DNA of 8,358 nucleotides from Bryobacterales bacterium (GTDB lineage Bacteria; Acidobacteriota; Terriglobia; Bryobacterales; Bryobacteraceae): the NCBI GenBank assembly GCA_025353235.1, contig JANXQZ010000720.1:1-8358 (forward strand), given 5' to 3'. A program made the translations under genes and the position numbers. Shown one piece after another: positions 1 to 7,192 of this stretch (the stretch's first letter is position 1; each line of letters starts with the position of its first letter). The notes beneath the pieces are model-generated. The model had not been told where the DNA came from and did no database searches. It saw nothing but the letters and a program-made list of their open reading frames with translations.

Positions 1-199
1 CCTGCGACTTACACAAGCAAACAGCCTCGTCTACAACGGAATCAGTGGCTTCAATATTGATCTGAGTGCGACGAGCCCACTCGCGATCATGGCTGCCAAT
101 CCCACGACATTAGTGGACTATCTTGGTCAGATATTCATGCACGGTCAAATGCCGGCGAATATGCGGACGCCGATATTGAATCAATCCGCAGCCAGTTAA
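1..199 (+). pseudogene. C-terminal part of a DUF1800 protein, truncated at a rearrangement
   Basis: The frame is open from the left edge (first full codon at base 2) to TAA at 197-199, giving 65 residues. The text resembles the end of DUF1800 (PF08811) proteins. A stretch like NSLVYNGISGFNIDLS is followed by an LVDYLGQIFMHGQMPANMR segment, matching the family's usual end-of-domain pattern of a helix, then HGxM, then a short MR helix. DUF1800 proteins are large exported proteins of unknown activity, usually paired with DUF1501 genes. Family members normally continue for some 20-30 residues with a helix ending near a 'SPEYQ' type motif. Here the frame stops soon after the MR helix. The same bases from about 148 encode a recognisable DUF4252 segment in another frame, so I read this as a truncated gene. 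A naturally short C-terminus cannot be excluded, because the 5' part lies outside the window. Confidence 0.62.
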
Positions 200-435
200 A
201 GGACGAGACGTGGAAGCGCATCGTACAGGTCCACAGCAAGACGGAAGGGGATTCCGATATTTATCTGAAGACCGTGGCAGGCCGGATTGCCGGGCTGGCG
301 GTGATCGCCGCCGAGCCTAAGCAGTTGACGGTGGTCAGCATTGACGGGGCGATTGACCTGGATGGCTTGAGCAAACTCGGCGGCAATTTTGGAATTCCCA
401 AGTCGATTCGCAAGAAGGCGGAGGAGAAGAAATGA
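148..435 (+). pseudogene. DUF4252 protein remnant (C-terminal part only)
   Basis: A frame different from the DUF1800 tail reads about 95 residues, from NAGEYADADIESIRSQL to GNFGIPKSIRKKAEEKK, with TGA at 433-435. The pattern GEY-x-x-AD-x-x-x-IRxQL, then IAGLAVIAAEP-x-x-LTVV, IDLDxLxxLGGNFGIP, is typical of DUF4252 (PF14060). These are small exported proteins of unknown function that are common in Acidobacteria and Bacteroidetes. About 75-80 N-terminal residues expected for the family are missing, including the signal peptide. Upstream in this frame there is only unrelated text, then a stop at 58-60. I see no ATG in frame between 61 and 432; the only candidates are internal GTG/TTG codons. The fragment is therefore probably not made as a working exported protein. 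Its stop overlaps the next gene's start (ATGA at 432-435), a sign that an intact version was once translationally coupled to it. Confidence 0.72.
158..177 (+). repeat. Imperfect inverted repeat at the DUF1800/DUF4252 junction
   Basis: AATAT (158-162) and CGG (164-166) pair with CCG (170-172) and ATATT (173-177). This gives eight base pairs with one bulged G at 163 and a three-base loop. The repeat sits inside the stretch where DUF1800 text in one frame and DUF4252 text in another overlap. Short hairpins can favour deletion by replication slippage, so it may mark the breakpoint. It could also be chance, since a stem of this size is not rare. Confidence 0.4.
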
Positions 436-1253
436 TCTGGGCGGCGTTGCTGCTGCTTTTCGCCACGCCTGCGCCGGAGACCGCCGATAGCATCATGGGT
501 AAGGTGGCGGCGAATCAGGATCGGGCGGAGAAGATGCGCTCGACTTTCGTGTATCACCAAAATGTGCTGATGCGAGTGAACCACACCAACGGGAAGTTGT
601 CGCGTGAGGAGTACAGCGAGTTCACGGTGACTCCGTCCGAAACGGGAATCAAGAAACAGCGCACGAGTTTTAAAGGGAAATATGTGGATCATGGCAAGGT
701 GGTGGAATATTCTAACCCTGCTGATGTGCACGTCCATATCAACATCGAAGGCGAGGTGAGTACCGAGTTAACTCAGGACTTAGTGAACGATAAGACCAAA
801 GACGGCATTGGTCGAGATATGTTTCCGCTGACTGCGAAGGAGCAGAGGCAGTACCAGTTTCGGCTGGACGGGGTTGAGGATTACCGAGGCACCGCTGTGT
901 ATCGCATTCAGTTCGAACCCAGGAAGGATCACGAAGGCGAAGAGGGAACTATTTGGGCGGGAGAGGCGCTGATAGATCAGTCAGAATATCAGCCGGTGCT
1001 GGTCACGACGCATTCGGCTTTCAAAATTCCGATGCTGGTGAAGACTGCGCTAGGGACGAATATCGAACATCTTGGATTCAAGGTGACTTACAAAAAGTTC
1101 GATGAGGGACTCTGGTTTCCCGTCACCTATGGCGGTGAGATGAGAATTCGGCTGCTGTTCTTTTATGCACGGAGGATCGGGATTTCGATGCAGAATAGCG
1201 GGTTTCAGAAGGCGGATGTGAATAGCAAAGTCAACTTCAGTCCGGTGGAGTAA
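432..1253 (+). CDS. Exported LolA-like (outer-membrane lipoprotein-sorting-like) protein
   Basis: This encodes 273 residues. A short hydrophobic N-terminus (residues 2-12, followed by PAPETA) looks like a Sec signal peptide with cleavage near residue 14-18. The mature part is rich in beta-strand pattern. It has a WAGEALIDQSEYQPVLVTT stretch near residues 175-193 and alternating strands to the end, as in the acidobacterial proteins annotated as outer-membrane lipoprotein-sorting or LolA-fold. There is no lipobox cysteine and no enzymatic motif. The likely role is binding a lipid or lipoprotein in the periplasm, inferred from the fold only. The start is well supported: GAGGAG at 421-426 lies five bases before the ATG, and the ATG overlaps the stop of the DUF4252 remnant. 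DUF4252 genes commonly precede such proteins in acidobacteria. Because the upstream partner is truncated, transcription may now depend on the DUF1800 region. The gene ends nine bases from the end of the convergent DUF1501 gene. Confidence 0.75.
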   Translation: MIWAALLLLFATPAPETADSIMGKVAANQDRAEKMRSTFVYHQNVLMRVNHTNGKLSREEYSEFTVTPSETGIKKQRTSFKGKYVDHGKVVEYSNPADVHVHINIEGEVSTELTQDLVNDKTKDGIGRDMFPLTAKEQRQYQFRLDGVEDYRGTAVYRIQFEPRKDHEGEEGTIWAGEALIDQSEYQPVLVTTHSAFKIPMLVKTALGTNIEHLGFKVTYKKFDEGLWFPVTYGGEMRIRLLFFYARRIGISMQNSGFQKADVNSKVNFSPVE

Positions 1254-1262
1254 GAGGCCCGT

Positions 1263-2732
1263 TCACACCAGGATGGGTTTTACAACTTCGCCGCTCACAT
1301 CGGTGAGGCGGAAATGGCGCCCTTGAAATTGAAACGTCAGCCGCTTATGATCCACTCCGAGACACTGCAGCACGGTCGCTTGAACATCATGCACATGCAC
1401 AGGGTCAGACGCCACGTTGTAGCAAAAGTCGTCCGTCTCTCCATGAGAAATGCCGGGTTTGACGCCGCCCCCCGCCATCCACATCGTGAAGCAGCGCGGG
1501 TGGTGATCGCGACCGTAATTCGTTTCGGTAAGCTTGCCTTGGCAATAAACCGTGCGTCCGAATTCGCCTCCCCAAACTACCAGCGTATCGTCGAGCAAGC
1601 CACGCTGTTTCAAGTCTTGAATGAGCGCCGCCGAAGGCTGATCCACGCTCTTGCATTGCAGAGCTAAGTCGCGAGGCAGATCGTTATGCTGATCCCATCC
1701 GCGCTTGTAAAGTTGGATGAATCGCACGCCTCTCTCCGCTAGCCGACGGGCCAGCAAACAATTCGCGGCATAGCTGCCAGGCTTGCGGGAATCCGGCCCA
1801 TACATTTCGAAAGTGGCTTCCGATTCCTTCGAGAGATCCATCAGTTCGGGTACTGACGTTTGCATCCGGTAGGCCATCTCGTACTGCGCGATGCGCGTTT
1901 CTATTTCCGGATCGCCATACGCTTCCGCAGTGCGCTGATTCAACGTTGCCACTGTGTCCAGAATTCGGCGGCGCGTGGCTTTGTCGACTCCCGGAGGGTC
2001 AGATAAGTACAGCACCGGATCGCCGCTGGATCGGAAATTCACGCCTTGGTGATTCGAGGGGAGAAATCCATTTCCCCACAAGCGCGAGAAGAGCGGCTGA
2101 TCGACATTGACAGCGCTTGATTGGGAGATTAGAACCACGAAGGCAGGCAGGTTGTGGTTTTCGCTTCCCAAGCCATAGCTCACCCAAGAGCCGAGGCTGG
2201 GTCTTCCCGGCTGCTGGCTCCCGGTCTGAATAAACGTAATCGCCGGATCATGATTGATGGCTTCGGTATTGACAGTCTTGATCAGGCAGATGTCGTCTAC
2301 GATCTTTCCGTGATGCGGAATCAACTCGCTCAGCCACGTGCCGTTCTTGCCAAATTGGCTGAACTTGAACACGGACGAGGCCACGGGCAGAGAACTTTGA
2401 CCGGAAGTCATGCCGGTGATCCGCTGCCCCATGCGCACGGACTCAGGCAATTCAGTGGCTTGGAACTTTTTCAGTTGAGGCTTGTAATCGAACAAGTCCA
2501 CCTGCGAAGGCGCACCGGACTGGTGCAGAAAGATCACGCGTTTCGCCTTCGCGGCGAAATGCGGCAACCCCGTTAATCCGTTCGAGCTGGCCTCGGCCTC
2601 GGGGCCAAGAAGCGATGCCAGAGCCGCCACGCCGATTCCCGTGCTGGTCTTCGCGAAAAAATGGCGGCGGGTAAATGCGAGTCGACCCGCGTAGTCTTCG
2701 GCTGCCTTGAGATCATCCTGCATCGGCGGCAT
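1263..2732 (-). CDS. Tat-exported DUF1501 protein
   Basis: The product is 489 residues with the usual DUF1501 (PF07394) layout and length. The family has an alkaline-phosphatase/sulfatase-like fold and its reaction is not established. A twin-arginine signal is clear: TRRHFF at residues 21-26, then a hydrophobic stretch (about 31-43) and an AEAS cleavage region, so the folded protein is exported. Family signatures follow: [21 protein letters not shown] (about 65-85), GWDQHND (345-351), [10 protein letters not shown] (385-394) and YGRDHHP (406-412). The Asp/His residues in these motifs are candidate metal ligands by analogy with the superfamily. It is the second gene of an operon, and its ATG shares one base with the stop of the upstream DUF1549 gene. 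A strong AAGGAG (2740-2735) lies only two bases before this ATG. A second in-frame ATG at codon 4 (2723) would be 11 bases away, so the true start could be either. The remaining sequence is unaffected. Confidence 0.93.
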   Translation of the reverse strand: MPPMQDDLKAAEDYAGRLAFTRRHFFAKTSTGIGVAALASLLGPEAEASSNGLTGLPHFAAKAKRVIFLHQSGAPSQVDLFDYKPQLKKFQATELPESVRMGQRITGMTSGQSSLPVASSVFKFSQFGKNGTWLSELIPHHGKIVDDICLIKTVNTEAINHDPAITFIQTGSQQPGRPSLGSWVSYGLGSENHNLPAFVVLISQSSAVNVDQPLFSRLWGNGFLPSNHQGVNFRSSGDPVLYLSDPPGVDKATRRRILDTVATLNQRTAEAYGDPEIETRIAQYEMAYRMQTSVPELMDLSKESEATFEMYGPDSRKPGSYAANCLLARRLAERGVRFIQLYKRGWDQHNDLPRDLALQCKSVDQPSAALIQDLKQRGLLDDTLVVWGGEFGRTVYCQGKLTETNYGRDHHPRCFTMWMAGGGVKPGISHGETDDFCYNVASDPVHVHDVQATVLQCLGVDHKRLTFQFQGRHFRLTDVSGEVVKPILV

Positions 2733-5700
2733 TACTCCTTCGTGATCGTCTCGTCGAGGTTTAAGATGGCGCTGGCCACCGTGGTCCAGGCGGCTAATTC
2801 GGCGGTGTCCAGCTTGGTGTCGTACCGGGACTCACCAACGCTCAAAAGCTTCACGGCTTCGTCTTGATGGCCACGGTACTGAGCTAGTTCGGCCTTCGCC
2901 AAATCGCGCAGAGCCGCAATCTCACGCGTATCCGGACTACGCCCTGTTGCAAGCCGGAATGCATACGCGACGCGTTGGGTGGCGTCCTTCCCACCTTGCG
3001 TCAAGGTCCGCTGAGCCAATGCTCGAGCCGACTCCACAAACGTCGGATCATTTAGGAGCGCCAGTGCTTGCAGCGGGGTGTTCGTGATTGTACGACGCGC
3101 GCTGCACTTCTCTCGATCAGGCGCATCAAAGGTGATCAGCGAGGGGGGCGGACTGGTGCGCTTCCAGAAATCATACATGCTGCGCCGATAGAGGTCCTGG
3201 CCATGGCTCGGCGAGTAGCTCTGCGCCGAGTACACGTCCCCGTATGCGATCTCTTCCCACAATCCCTTCGGCTGATAAGGATAAACGCTGGGGCCACCCA
3301 CCTTTTCATTGAGCAGTCCGCTGACTGCGAGCGCGTTGTCCCGTAGCATTTCAGCGGGCAGCCGGAACCGCGGCCCGCGAGCGAGCAATTGGTTTTCGGG
3401 ATCGCGTTCGCGCAACTCGCGGGTCTCTTTAGAGGACTGTCGATATGCGGCCGATGTCAGGATCAGCCGCTGCATGCCCTTTACGTCCCAGCCGGTGCGG
3501 ACAAATTCAGTGGCAAGCCAATCCAGCAGTTCGGGATTAGCAGGTGGGTCGCCTTGGGATCCGAAATTCTCAGACGTCTTCACTAGCCCCATGCCAAAGT
3601 ACATTTGCCAGAAATGATTGATGGCAACGCGCGAGGTAAGCGGATGAGACGGGTCAGTCAGCCACGTTGCCAGGGTGAGGCGATTCAGCGGCGCGTTCTT
3701 CGGAAGAGGCGGCAGCACGGCGGGCACGCCTGGCGTGACTTTCTCTCCATGGTTGCGGTAGTCGCCGCGCCCGAGCACCCAAGTGTCGCGCGGCTTAGCT
3801 GACTCCGCCATTACCATGGTGGTCGGAATCTCAGCATCCAGCCGCCCCTGCTCTTCCTTCAGTCGATTGATCTCGGCATAGAGAGCGCGATAGGTCTCCG
3901 GTGCTTGGTAGGTCAGGAAATAGTCTCTGAGCCGGTAAGCCTGATCCTTTGATCGCTTCTCCGGGGCCATCCAGAGCGACGCGTCAGCAGGTTGATCGTT
4001 CACGAGTTGGAGAGCTTCGGCGATGGTGAGCTGGCGATCATAGATGCGCAGGTCGTCCACTTGGCCTTTATACGGTCGCCCTAACGACTTGTTGCCAATC
4101 TGCAGCGAGCTTTCGTTTTGCGTCGTGCCCGTGAGTCGATCCTTCAGAGCATCGAGCCTCGTTGGCTTGCCATTAATCAGCATGGTGAGGCCGGATGCTT
4201 TCCCCGACCCGTCGTAGTTGACCGTTACGTAGTACCACGGGCGCGGAGCAGAGTCTTTCGAAGTGGAGGGGAGTCGATCTACAGTTTGGACATCGATCAA
4301 ATTGTCGGGCCACTGATGGGTGAGCCGAAATCCCATGCGTGCGCCGCGTCGAAGGTCCCCGACCGGAATCGCTTCATCGAAATACAATTCAAAACCGCGC
4401 CTGCTCTCGGGATTGGAAAGCTTCTGCAGTATAGGCATTTCCAGAATGCCGTTTGATCGCACCCACACAGCGATTGAGAACGGCCTGTCAGGATTGAAAG
4501 CCGCTATGTTACCGAAGTCGACGTGGCTTTCTCCATCGAAGTCTACGGCTTTGTCCACAATGCCGGCGGAGAACGCGGGTTCACCCTTGAGAACGCGGCC
4601 TCGTTGGTGATGCCCGGATGAGTCTGTCAGCCCGCCGTCAAATTCATAGTGAGTAAGAAGTCCGCTTGCGGGTGCCCGGCTTCCGGACGCCGCGTGACTG
4701 GTTTCCCATTCCGCCTGAAGTTCCGCAACCTTGCTTTCCGAAAACGAGGCTTCGGCAGTCTTAAGCCTTTGCTTTACGTCAGCGAAAAGGGCGGCCTGCT
4801 CCGGACTGGGAAGCTGCAGCAACGGGGCAGCATTGCCTTTTCTACCGTCCAGGCCTTTCTCTGGAATCGTGTTGAAGAACGCATAAAACCGATAGAAATC
4901 TTTCTGAGTGATGGGGTCGTATTTGTGATCGTGGCAGCGCGCGCAGCCCATCGTCAGGCCCATGAAGGCTGCCGATGTCGTTTCCACTCGATCGATTACA
5001 TACTCGTTCTGATACTCTTCTTCGATCGCTCCGCCCTCGAAATTAATCATGTGATTGCGATTGAATCCCGTGGCGATCTTTTGATCGAGAGTCGCGTTAG
5101 GGAGCAAGTCCCCCGCTAGTTGCTCGACAATAAACCGGTCATACGGCTTGTTCGTGTTGAAGGCGTCGATCACCCAATCGCGCCAGTGCCACTGCTCGCG
5201 ATGGCTGTCTATGTGGTAGCCGTGAGTATCGGCGTAGCGCGCGAAATCCATCCATTGCATGGCCATGCGCTCGCCGTAGCGGGGCGAGGCGAGCAGCGTG
5301 GCAACACGCTTCTCATAGGCTTGCGGGGACTTGTCAGCAAGGTACGATTCAATTTCGGTGGGAGTCGGCGGCAGCCCGGTCAGATCGAACGTAACACGCC
5401 GGAGGAGGGTGATCCGGTCGGCTTCGGGAGATGGCTTCAGTCCTTCTTTGTCGAGGCGGGCGAGGATGAAACTGTCGATTGGGTTTCGGACCCAGGCTCT
5501 GTTTTTCACCTCGGGCTCGCTGGGACGCTGGGGCGGTTGATACGCCCAATGCAATTCCCATTTTGCGCCTTCGTCTATCCAGCGCTTGATCAGTTCGGTT
5601 TGCTTAGCCGTCAACGCGGGGCCGGCGCTCACCGGGGGCATACGCAGCTTGGGATGAGTGATGCGCTGGTATAGTTTGCTGCGTGTTGCGTCGCCTGGAT

Positions 5701-5878
5701 TGATGAGATCCGGGCCAACCTTTAGATCGAGCCGCAGGTTTGCCATGCGCTGCTTTTCATCGGGGCCGTGGCATGCGAAGCACCGATCGGACAGGATTGG
5801 CCTGATCTCGCGATCAAAATCGACGGGCTTGGCAACGCATAGAAAAGTTGCCGCAAAGGGAAGAAACCATCTCAACAT
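2732..5878 (-). CDS. Secreted diheme cytochrome-type protein: PSCyt1-DUF1549-LamG-DUF1553
   Basis: The product is 1048 residues. Residues 1-16 form a short Sec signal peptide. A PSCyt1 domain (about 20-105, PF07635) carries a c-type heme site CFACH (33-37) with its downstream conserved MPP (80-82). DUF1549 (about 130-337, PF07583) has a second heme site, CARCH (312-316), in the family context [14 protein letters not shown] LamG/concanavalin-like domain follows (about 405-630: [13 protein letters not shown], later [11 protein letters not shown]). A helical charged linker leads to DUF1553 (about 730-985, PF07587), with the hallmark [16 protein letters not shown]. The protein ends in the conserved NLDETITKE. 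Such proteins are abundant in Planctomycetes, Verrucomicrobia and Acidobacteria and are nearly always followed by a DUF1501 gene, as here. Redox chemistry on a carbohydrate or other polymer is often proposed; that is inference. No clear ribosome-binding site precedes the ATG at 5878. The start is chosen because it gives the signal peptide. Confidence 0.93.
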   Translation of the reverse strand: MLRWFLPFAATFLCVAKPVDFDREIRPILSDRCFACHGPDEKQRMANLRLDLKVGPDLINPGDATRSKLYQRITHPKLRMPPVSAGPALTAKQTELIKRWIDEGAKWELHWAYQPPQRPSEPEVKNRAWVRNPIDSFILARLDKEGLKPSPEADRITLLRRVTFDLTGLPPTPTEIESYLADKSPQAYEKRVATLLASPRYGERMAMQWMDFARYADTHGYHIDSHREQWHWRDWVIDAFNTNKPYDRFIVEQLAGDLLPNATLDQKIATGFNRNHMINFEGGAIEEEYQNEYVIDRVETTSAAFMGLTMGCARCHDHKYDPITQKDFYRFYAFFNTIPEKGLDGRKGNAAPLLQLPSPEQAALFADVKQRLKTAEASFSESKVAELQAEWETSHAASGSRAPASGLLTHYEFDGGLTDSSGHHQRGRVLKGEPAFSAGIVDKAVDFDGESHVDFGNIAAFNPDRPFSIAVWVRSNGILEMPILQKLSNPESRRGFELYFDEAIPVGDLRRGARMGFRLTHQWPDNLIDVQTVDRLPSTSKDSAPRPWYYVTVNYDGSGKASGLTMLINGKPTRLDALKDRLTGTTQNESSLQIGNKSLGRPYKGQVDDLRIYDRQLTIAEALQLVNDQPADASLWMAPEKRSKDQAYRLRDYFLTYQAPETYRALYAEINRLKEEQGRLDAEIPTTMVMAESAKPRDTWVLGRGDYRNHGEKVTPGVPAVLPPLPKNAPLNRLTLATWLTDPSHPLTSRVAINHFWQMYFGMGLVKTSENFGSQGDPPANPELLDWLATEFVRTGWDVKGMQRLILTSAAYRQSSKETRELRERDPENQLLARGPRFRLPAEMLRDNALAVSGLLNEKVGGPSVYPYQPKGLWEEIAYGDVYSAQSYSPSHGQDLYRRSMYDFWKRTSPPPSLITFDAPDREKCSARRTITNTPLQALALLNDPTFVESARALAQRTLTQGGKDATQRVAYAFRLATGRSPDTREIAALRDLAKAELAQYRGHQDEAVKLLSVGESRYDTKLDTAELAAWTTVASAILNLDETITKE
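2735..2740 (-). promoter_or_regulatory. Ribosome-binding site for DUF1501, inside the end of the DUF1549 gene
   Basis: On the minus strand the codons for Lys-Glu plus stop read AAGGAGTAATG. The AAGGAG is a near-consensus Shine-Dalgarno sequence, and the stop TAA shares its last A with the DUF1501 ATG. The conserved C-terminal residues of the upstream protein therefore double as the signal for the next gene, a layout expected for translational coupling. Spacing is 2 bases to the first ATG and 11 to the fourth-codon ATG. Confidence 0.7.
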
Positions 5879-5910
5879 TGAGTTAGATCCAGGTTACTTT
5901 GATTGTACCG

Positions 5911-6331
5911 TTAGAAGCCGGCGAAAAGATCGGCAAGGCTAACCGACACATCCTGGGCACAGATCTGGCCGCCCCGTGGAACTTGGCGCGGACGGTCAGT
6001 GGCTGCATACTCCCAGGCCAAGCTCTTCTCCGGATCGATGATCCAGCAGAACAATACGCCCCAAGCGTGATAGGCTTCGCACTTGGCAACCGTCTCGCTG
6101 AAGCGTTCGCCTGGCGACAATATCTCGATGCAGAGATAGAGTGGCTTGGTCGGGTAAGGCTGCTGGAGCGTGCCGGTGCGCTGAACCGCTACGTCGGGTA
6201 CGAGAAACTCTCGTTGGCATTGCTTTCTGCCGCAAGACTCCATTGAAGTATTCGCAAGCAGGCTTGTAGGTCGTCCTCAAAAATTCGTCGACTGAAACGA
6301 GAGTTGCGCCGATCGCCACATTCATAAGCAT
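5911..6331 (-). pseudogene. Uma2 (DUF820) family nuclease-like gene, frameshifted with internal deletion
   Basis: From ATG at 6331 the minus strand reads an N-terminus typical of Uma2 proteins: ATLVSVDEFLRTTYKPACEY, then GVLRQKAMPT to about 6212. The reading then switches by one frame to REFLVPDVAVQ (from about 6213), and on through LCIEILSPGERFSETVAKCEAYHAWG and CWIIDP to TAA at 5911-5913. Uma2 (PF05685) proteins have a PD-(D/E)XK nuclease-like fold of about 180-200 residues. Roughly 30-35 residues normally lie between the 'MPT' and 'LVPDV' segments and are missing here, in addition to the frame change, so the core cannot fold normally. Neither half alone is a complete domain. An in-frame ATG at 6243 would give 110 residues without the N-terminus, which is unlikely to work. 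It lies 32 bases before the DUF1549 gene on the same strand, so its transcript could read into that operon. Confidence 0.82.
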
Positions 6332-6372
6332 ATGCCCCCGCGCTCTTCTTGCGCCAATTCCCAACAATCTGA

Positions 6373-6394
6373 TATGGTTATGTTCACAACCATA
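6373..6394. promoter_or_regulatory. Inverted repeat just upstream of the sdh operon (operator or 5' hairpin candidate)
   Basis: TATGGTT (6373-6379) and AACCATA (6388-6394) are perfect 7-base complementary arms around an 8-base spacer, ending two bases before the sdhC ribosome-binding site. The arm-to-arm centre distance of 15 bases would suit a dimeric repressor, or the RNA could form a hairpin next to the Shine-Dalgarno site. A weak sigma70-like pair, TTGCGC (6349-6354) and TATGGT (6373-6378) with an 18-base gap, overlaps the left arm. If that is the promoter, a protein bound at the repeat would block it. No known regulator site is matched. Confidence 0.4.
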
Positions 6395-6406
6395 AGAGAG
6401 GAAAAC

Positions 6407-7192
6407 ATGGCAGCTCCGGATCTGGTCTGGAAAAATGGGCGCTTCGGCCAGACCGGGCGTCGCGATGCGTGGTGGGTTGCGCCCTTGCTCGTGTTCCTTG
6501 GCCTCGGCAGCTTTCTCGTGTATGCGAATTGGGCCGCCCTGCAAGGGACCAACTACACCTACGGACCCTACATTTCGCCCTTCTACTCGCCCGAGCTTTT
6601 TGGCGATTCTCCCCACGCTATGTTCGGCCCGAAACCCTCCTGGTATCCCGGCTTCCTGCCGTTCTCTCCCGCGCTTTTCATACTGTGGATCCCCGGACTG
6701 TTCCGCTTCACTTGCTACTACTATCGGGGGGCTTATTACAAAGCATTTTGGGCCGATCCTCCGGCGTGTTCAGTGGGCGAGCCGCGCAAATCCTACCTCG
6801 GCGAGCGCAGCTTCCCGCTTATCATGCAGAACCTGCACCGGCATTTTCTGAGGCTGTCCTACATCGTGTGGGCCTTTCTCGTTTATGACGTTTGGAAGGC
6901 GCTCTGGTTCGCTGACGGATTTGGGATCGGACTCGGAACCATCATTCTCGCCGTGAATGTCGTGCTGCTCGGCGGCTACGTTTTTGGATGCCACGCTTTC
7001 CGGCATCTCGCGGGCGGATCGCTCAAGCAGCTTTCTAATCACCCGGCGCGGCACAAGCTCTACGATTGCGTCAGCTGCCTAAACGGCAACCACAAAAAGT
7101 GGGCTTGGGCCAGTCTTTTCTCAGTGGGCTTTTCGGACGTTTATGTGCGGCTCTGCTCCTTGGGCATCTGGTCCGATTGGAGAATTTTTTAA
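6407..7192 (+). CDS. sdhC: Succinate dehydrogenase membrane subunit, Sdh1 type
   Basis: This is a 261-residue membrane protein that anchors succinate dehydrogenase and passes electrons to quinone. About five membrane segments are visible (roughly 23-43, 83-104, 146-167, 175-196, 231-250). The sequence resembles the single large membrane subunit of mycobacterial Sdh1 rather than the small SdhC/SdhD pair of E. coli. Shared features include the RFTCYYYRGAYYKAFWADPPAC region (101-121), the LHRHFLRLSY stretch (143-152) and a Cys/His-rich segment with C195, H196, H200, H212, H216, C221 and C224. In mycobacterial Sdh1 this subunit holds a membrane-embedded Rieske-type 2Fe-2S cluster, and these residues are the obvious ligand candidates. 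The ATG at 6407 is preferred over upstream ATGs because GAGAGG (6396-6401) lies five bases before it and the family N-terminus fits. The stop overlaps the sdhA start by one base. The symbol follows the position and role; naming varies in this family. Confidence 0.88.
   Translation: MAAPDLVWKNGRFGQTGRRDAWWVAPLLVFLGLGSFLVYANWAALQGTNYTYGPYISPFYSPELFGDSPHAMFGPKPSWYPGFLPFSPALFILWIPGLFRFTCYYYRGAYYKAFWADPPACSVGEPRKSYLGERSFPLIMQNLHRHFLRLSYIVWAFLVYDVWKALWFADGFGIGLGTIILAVNVVLLGGYVFGCHAFRHLAGGSLKQLSNHPARHKLYDCVSCLNGNHKKWAWASLFSVGFSDVYVRLCSLGIWSDWRIF
7179..7182 (+). promoter_or_regulatory. Ribosome-binding site of sdhA, inside the end of sdhC
   Basis: GGAG lies nine bases before the ATG at 7192, separated by an A/T-rich run (AATTTTTTA). 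The sdhC stop TAA (7190-7192) shares its last base with this ATG, so ribosomes ending on sdhC can restart on sdhA. Confidence 0.6.

Noticed and set aside
261..737. Minus-strand open frame of 158 codons
   Set aside because: It crosses the DUF4252 remnant and the LolA-like gene antisense. Both have recognisable plus-strand translations, and this one has low-complexity Arg/His-rich text.
4649..5674. Plus-strand open frames of 156 and 184 codons
   Set aside because: They are antisense to the DUF1549 domain, including its second heme site. No family features or ribosome-binding sites were seen.
6332..6406. Upstream extension of sdhC by 25 codons to the ATG at 6332
   Set aside because: The extension would encode the inverted repeat and the ribosome-binding site. 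The ATG at 6407 has a good Shine-Dalgarno sequence and gives a family-like N-terminus.
5996..6616. Single 206-residue minus-strand protein
   Set aside because: Only its middle part (from about 6331 to 6212) is Uma2-like. The upstream part is antisense to sdhC, and the downstream part is out-of-frame Uma2 sequence.
6435..6888. Two plus-strand frames inside sdhC (138 and 139 codons)
   Set aside because: They are alternative frames of sdhC with Arg/Pro/Ser-rich text and no domain. The sdhC frame carries the membrane segments and conserved motifs.
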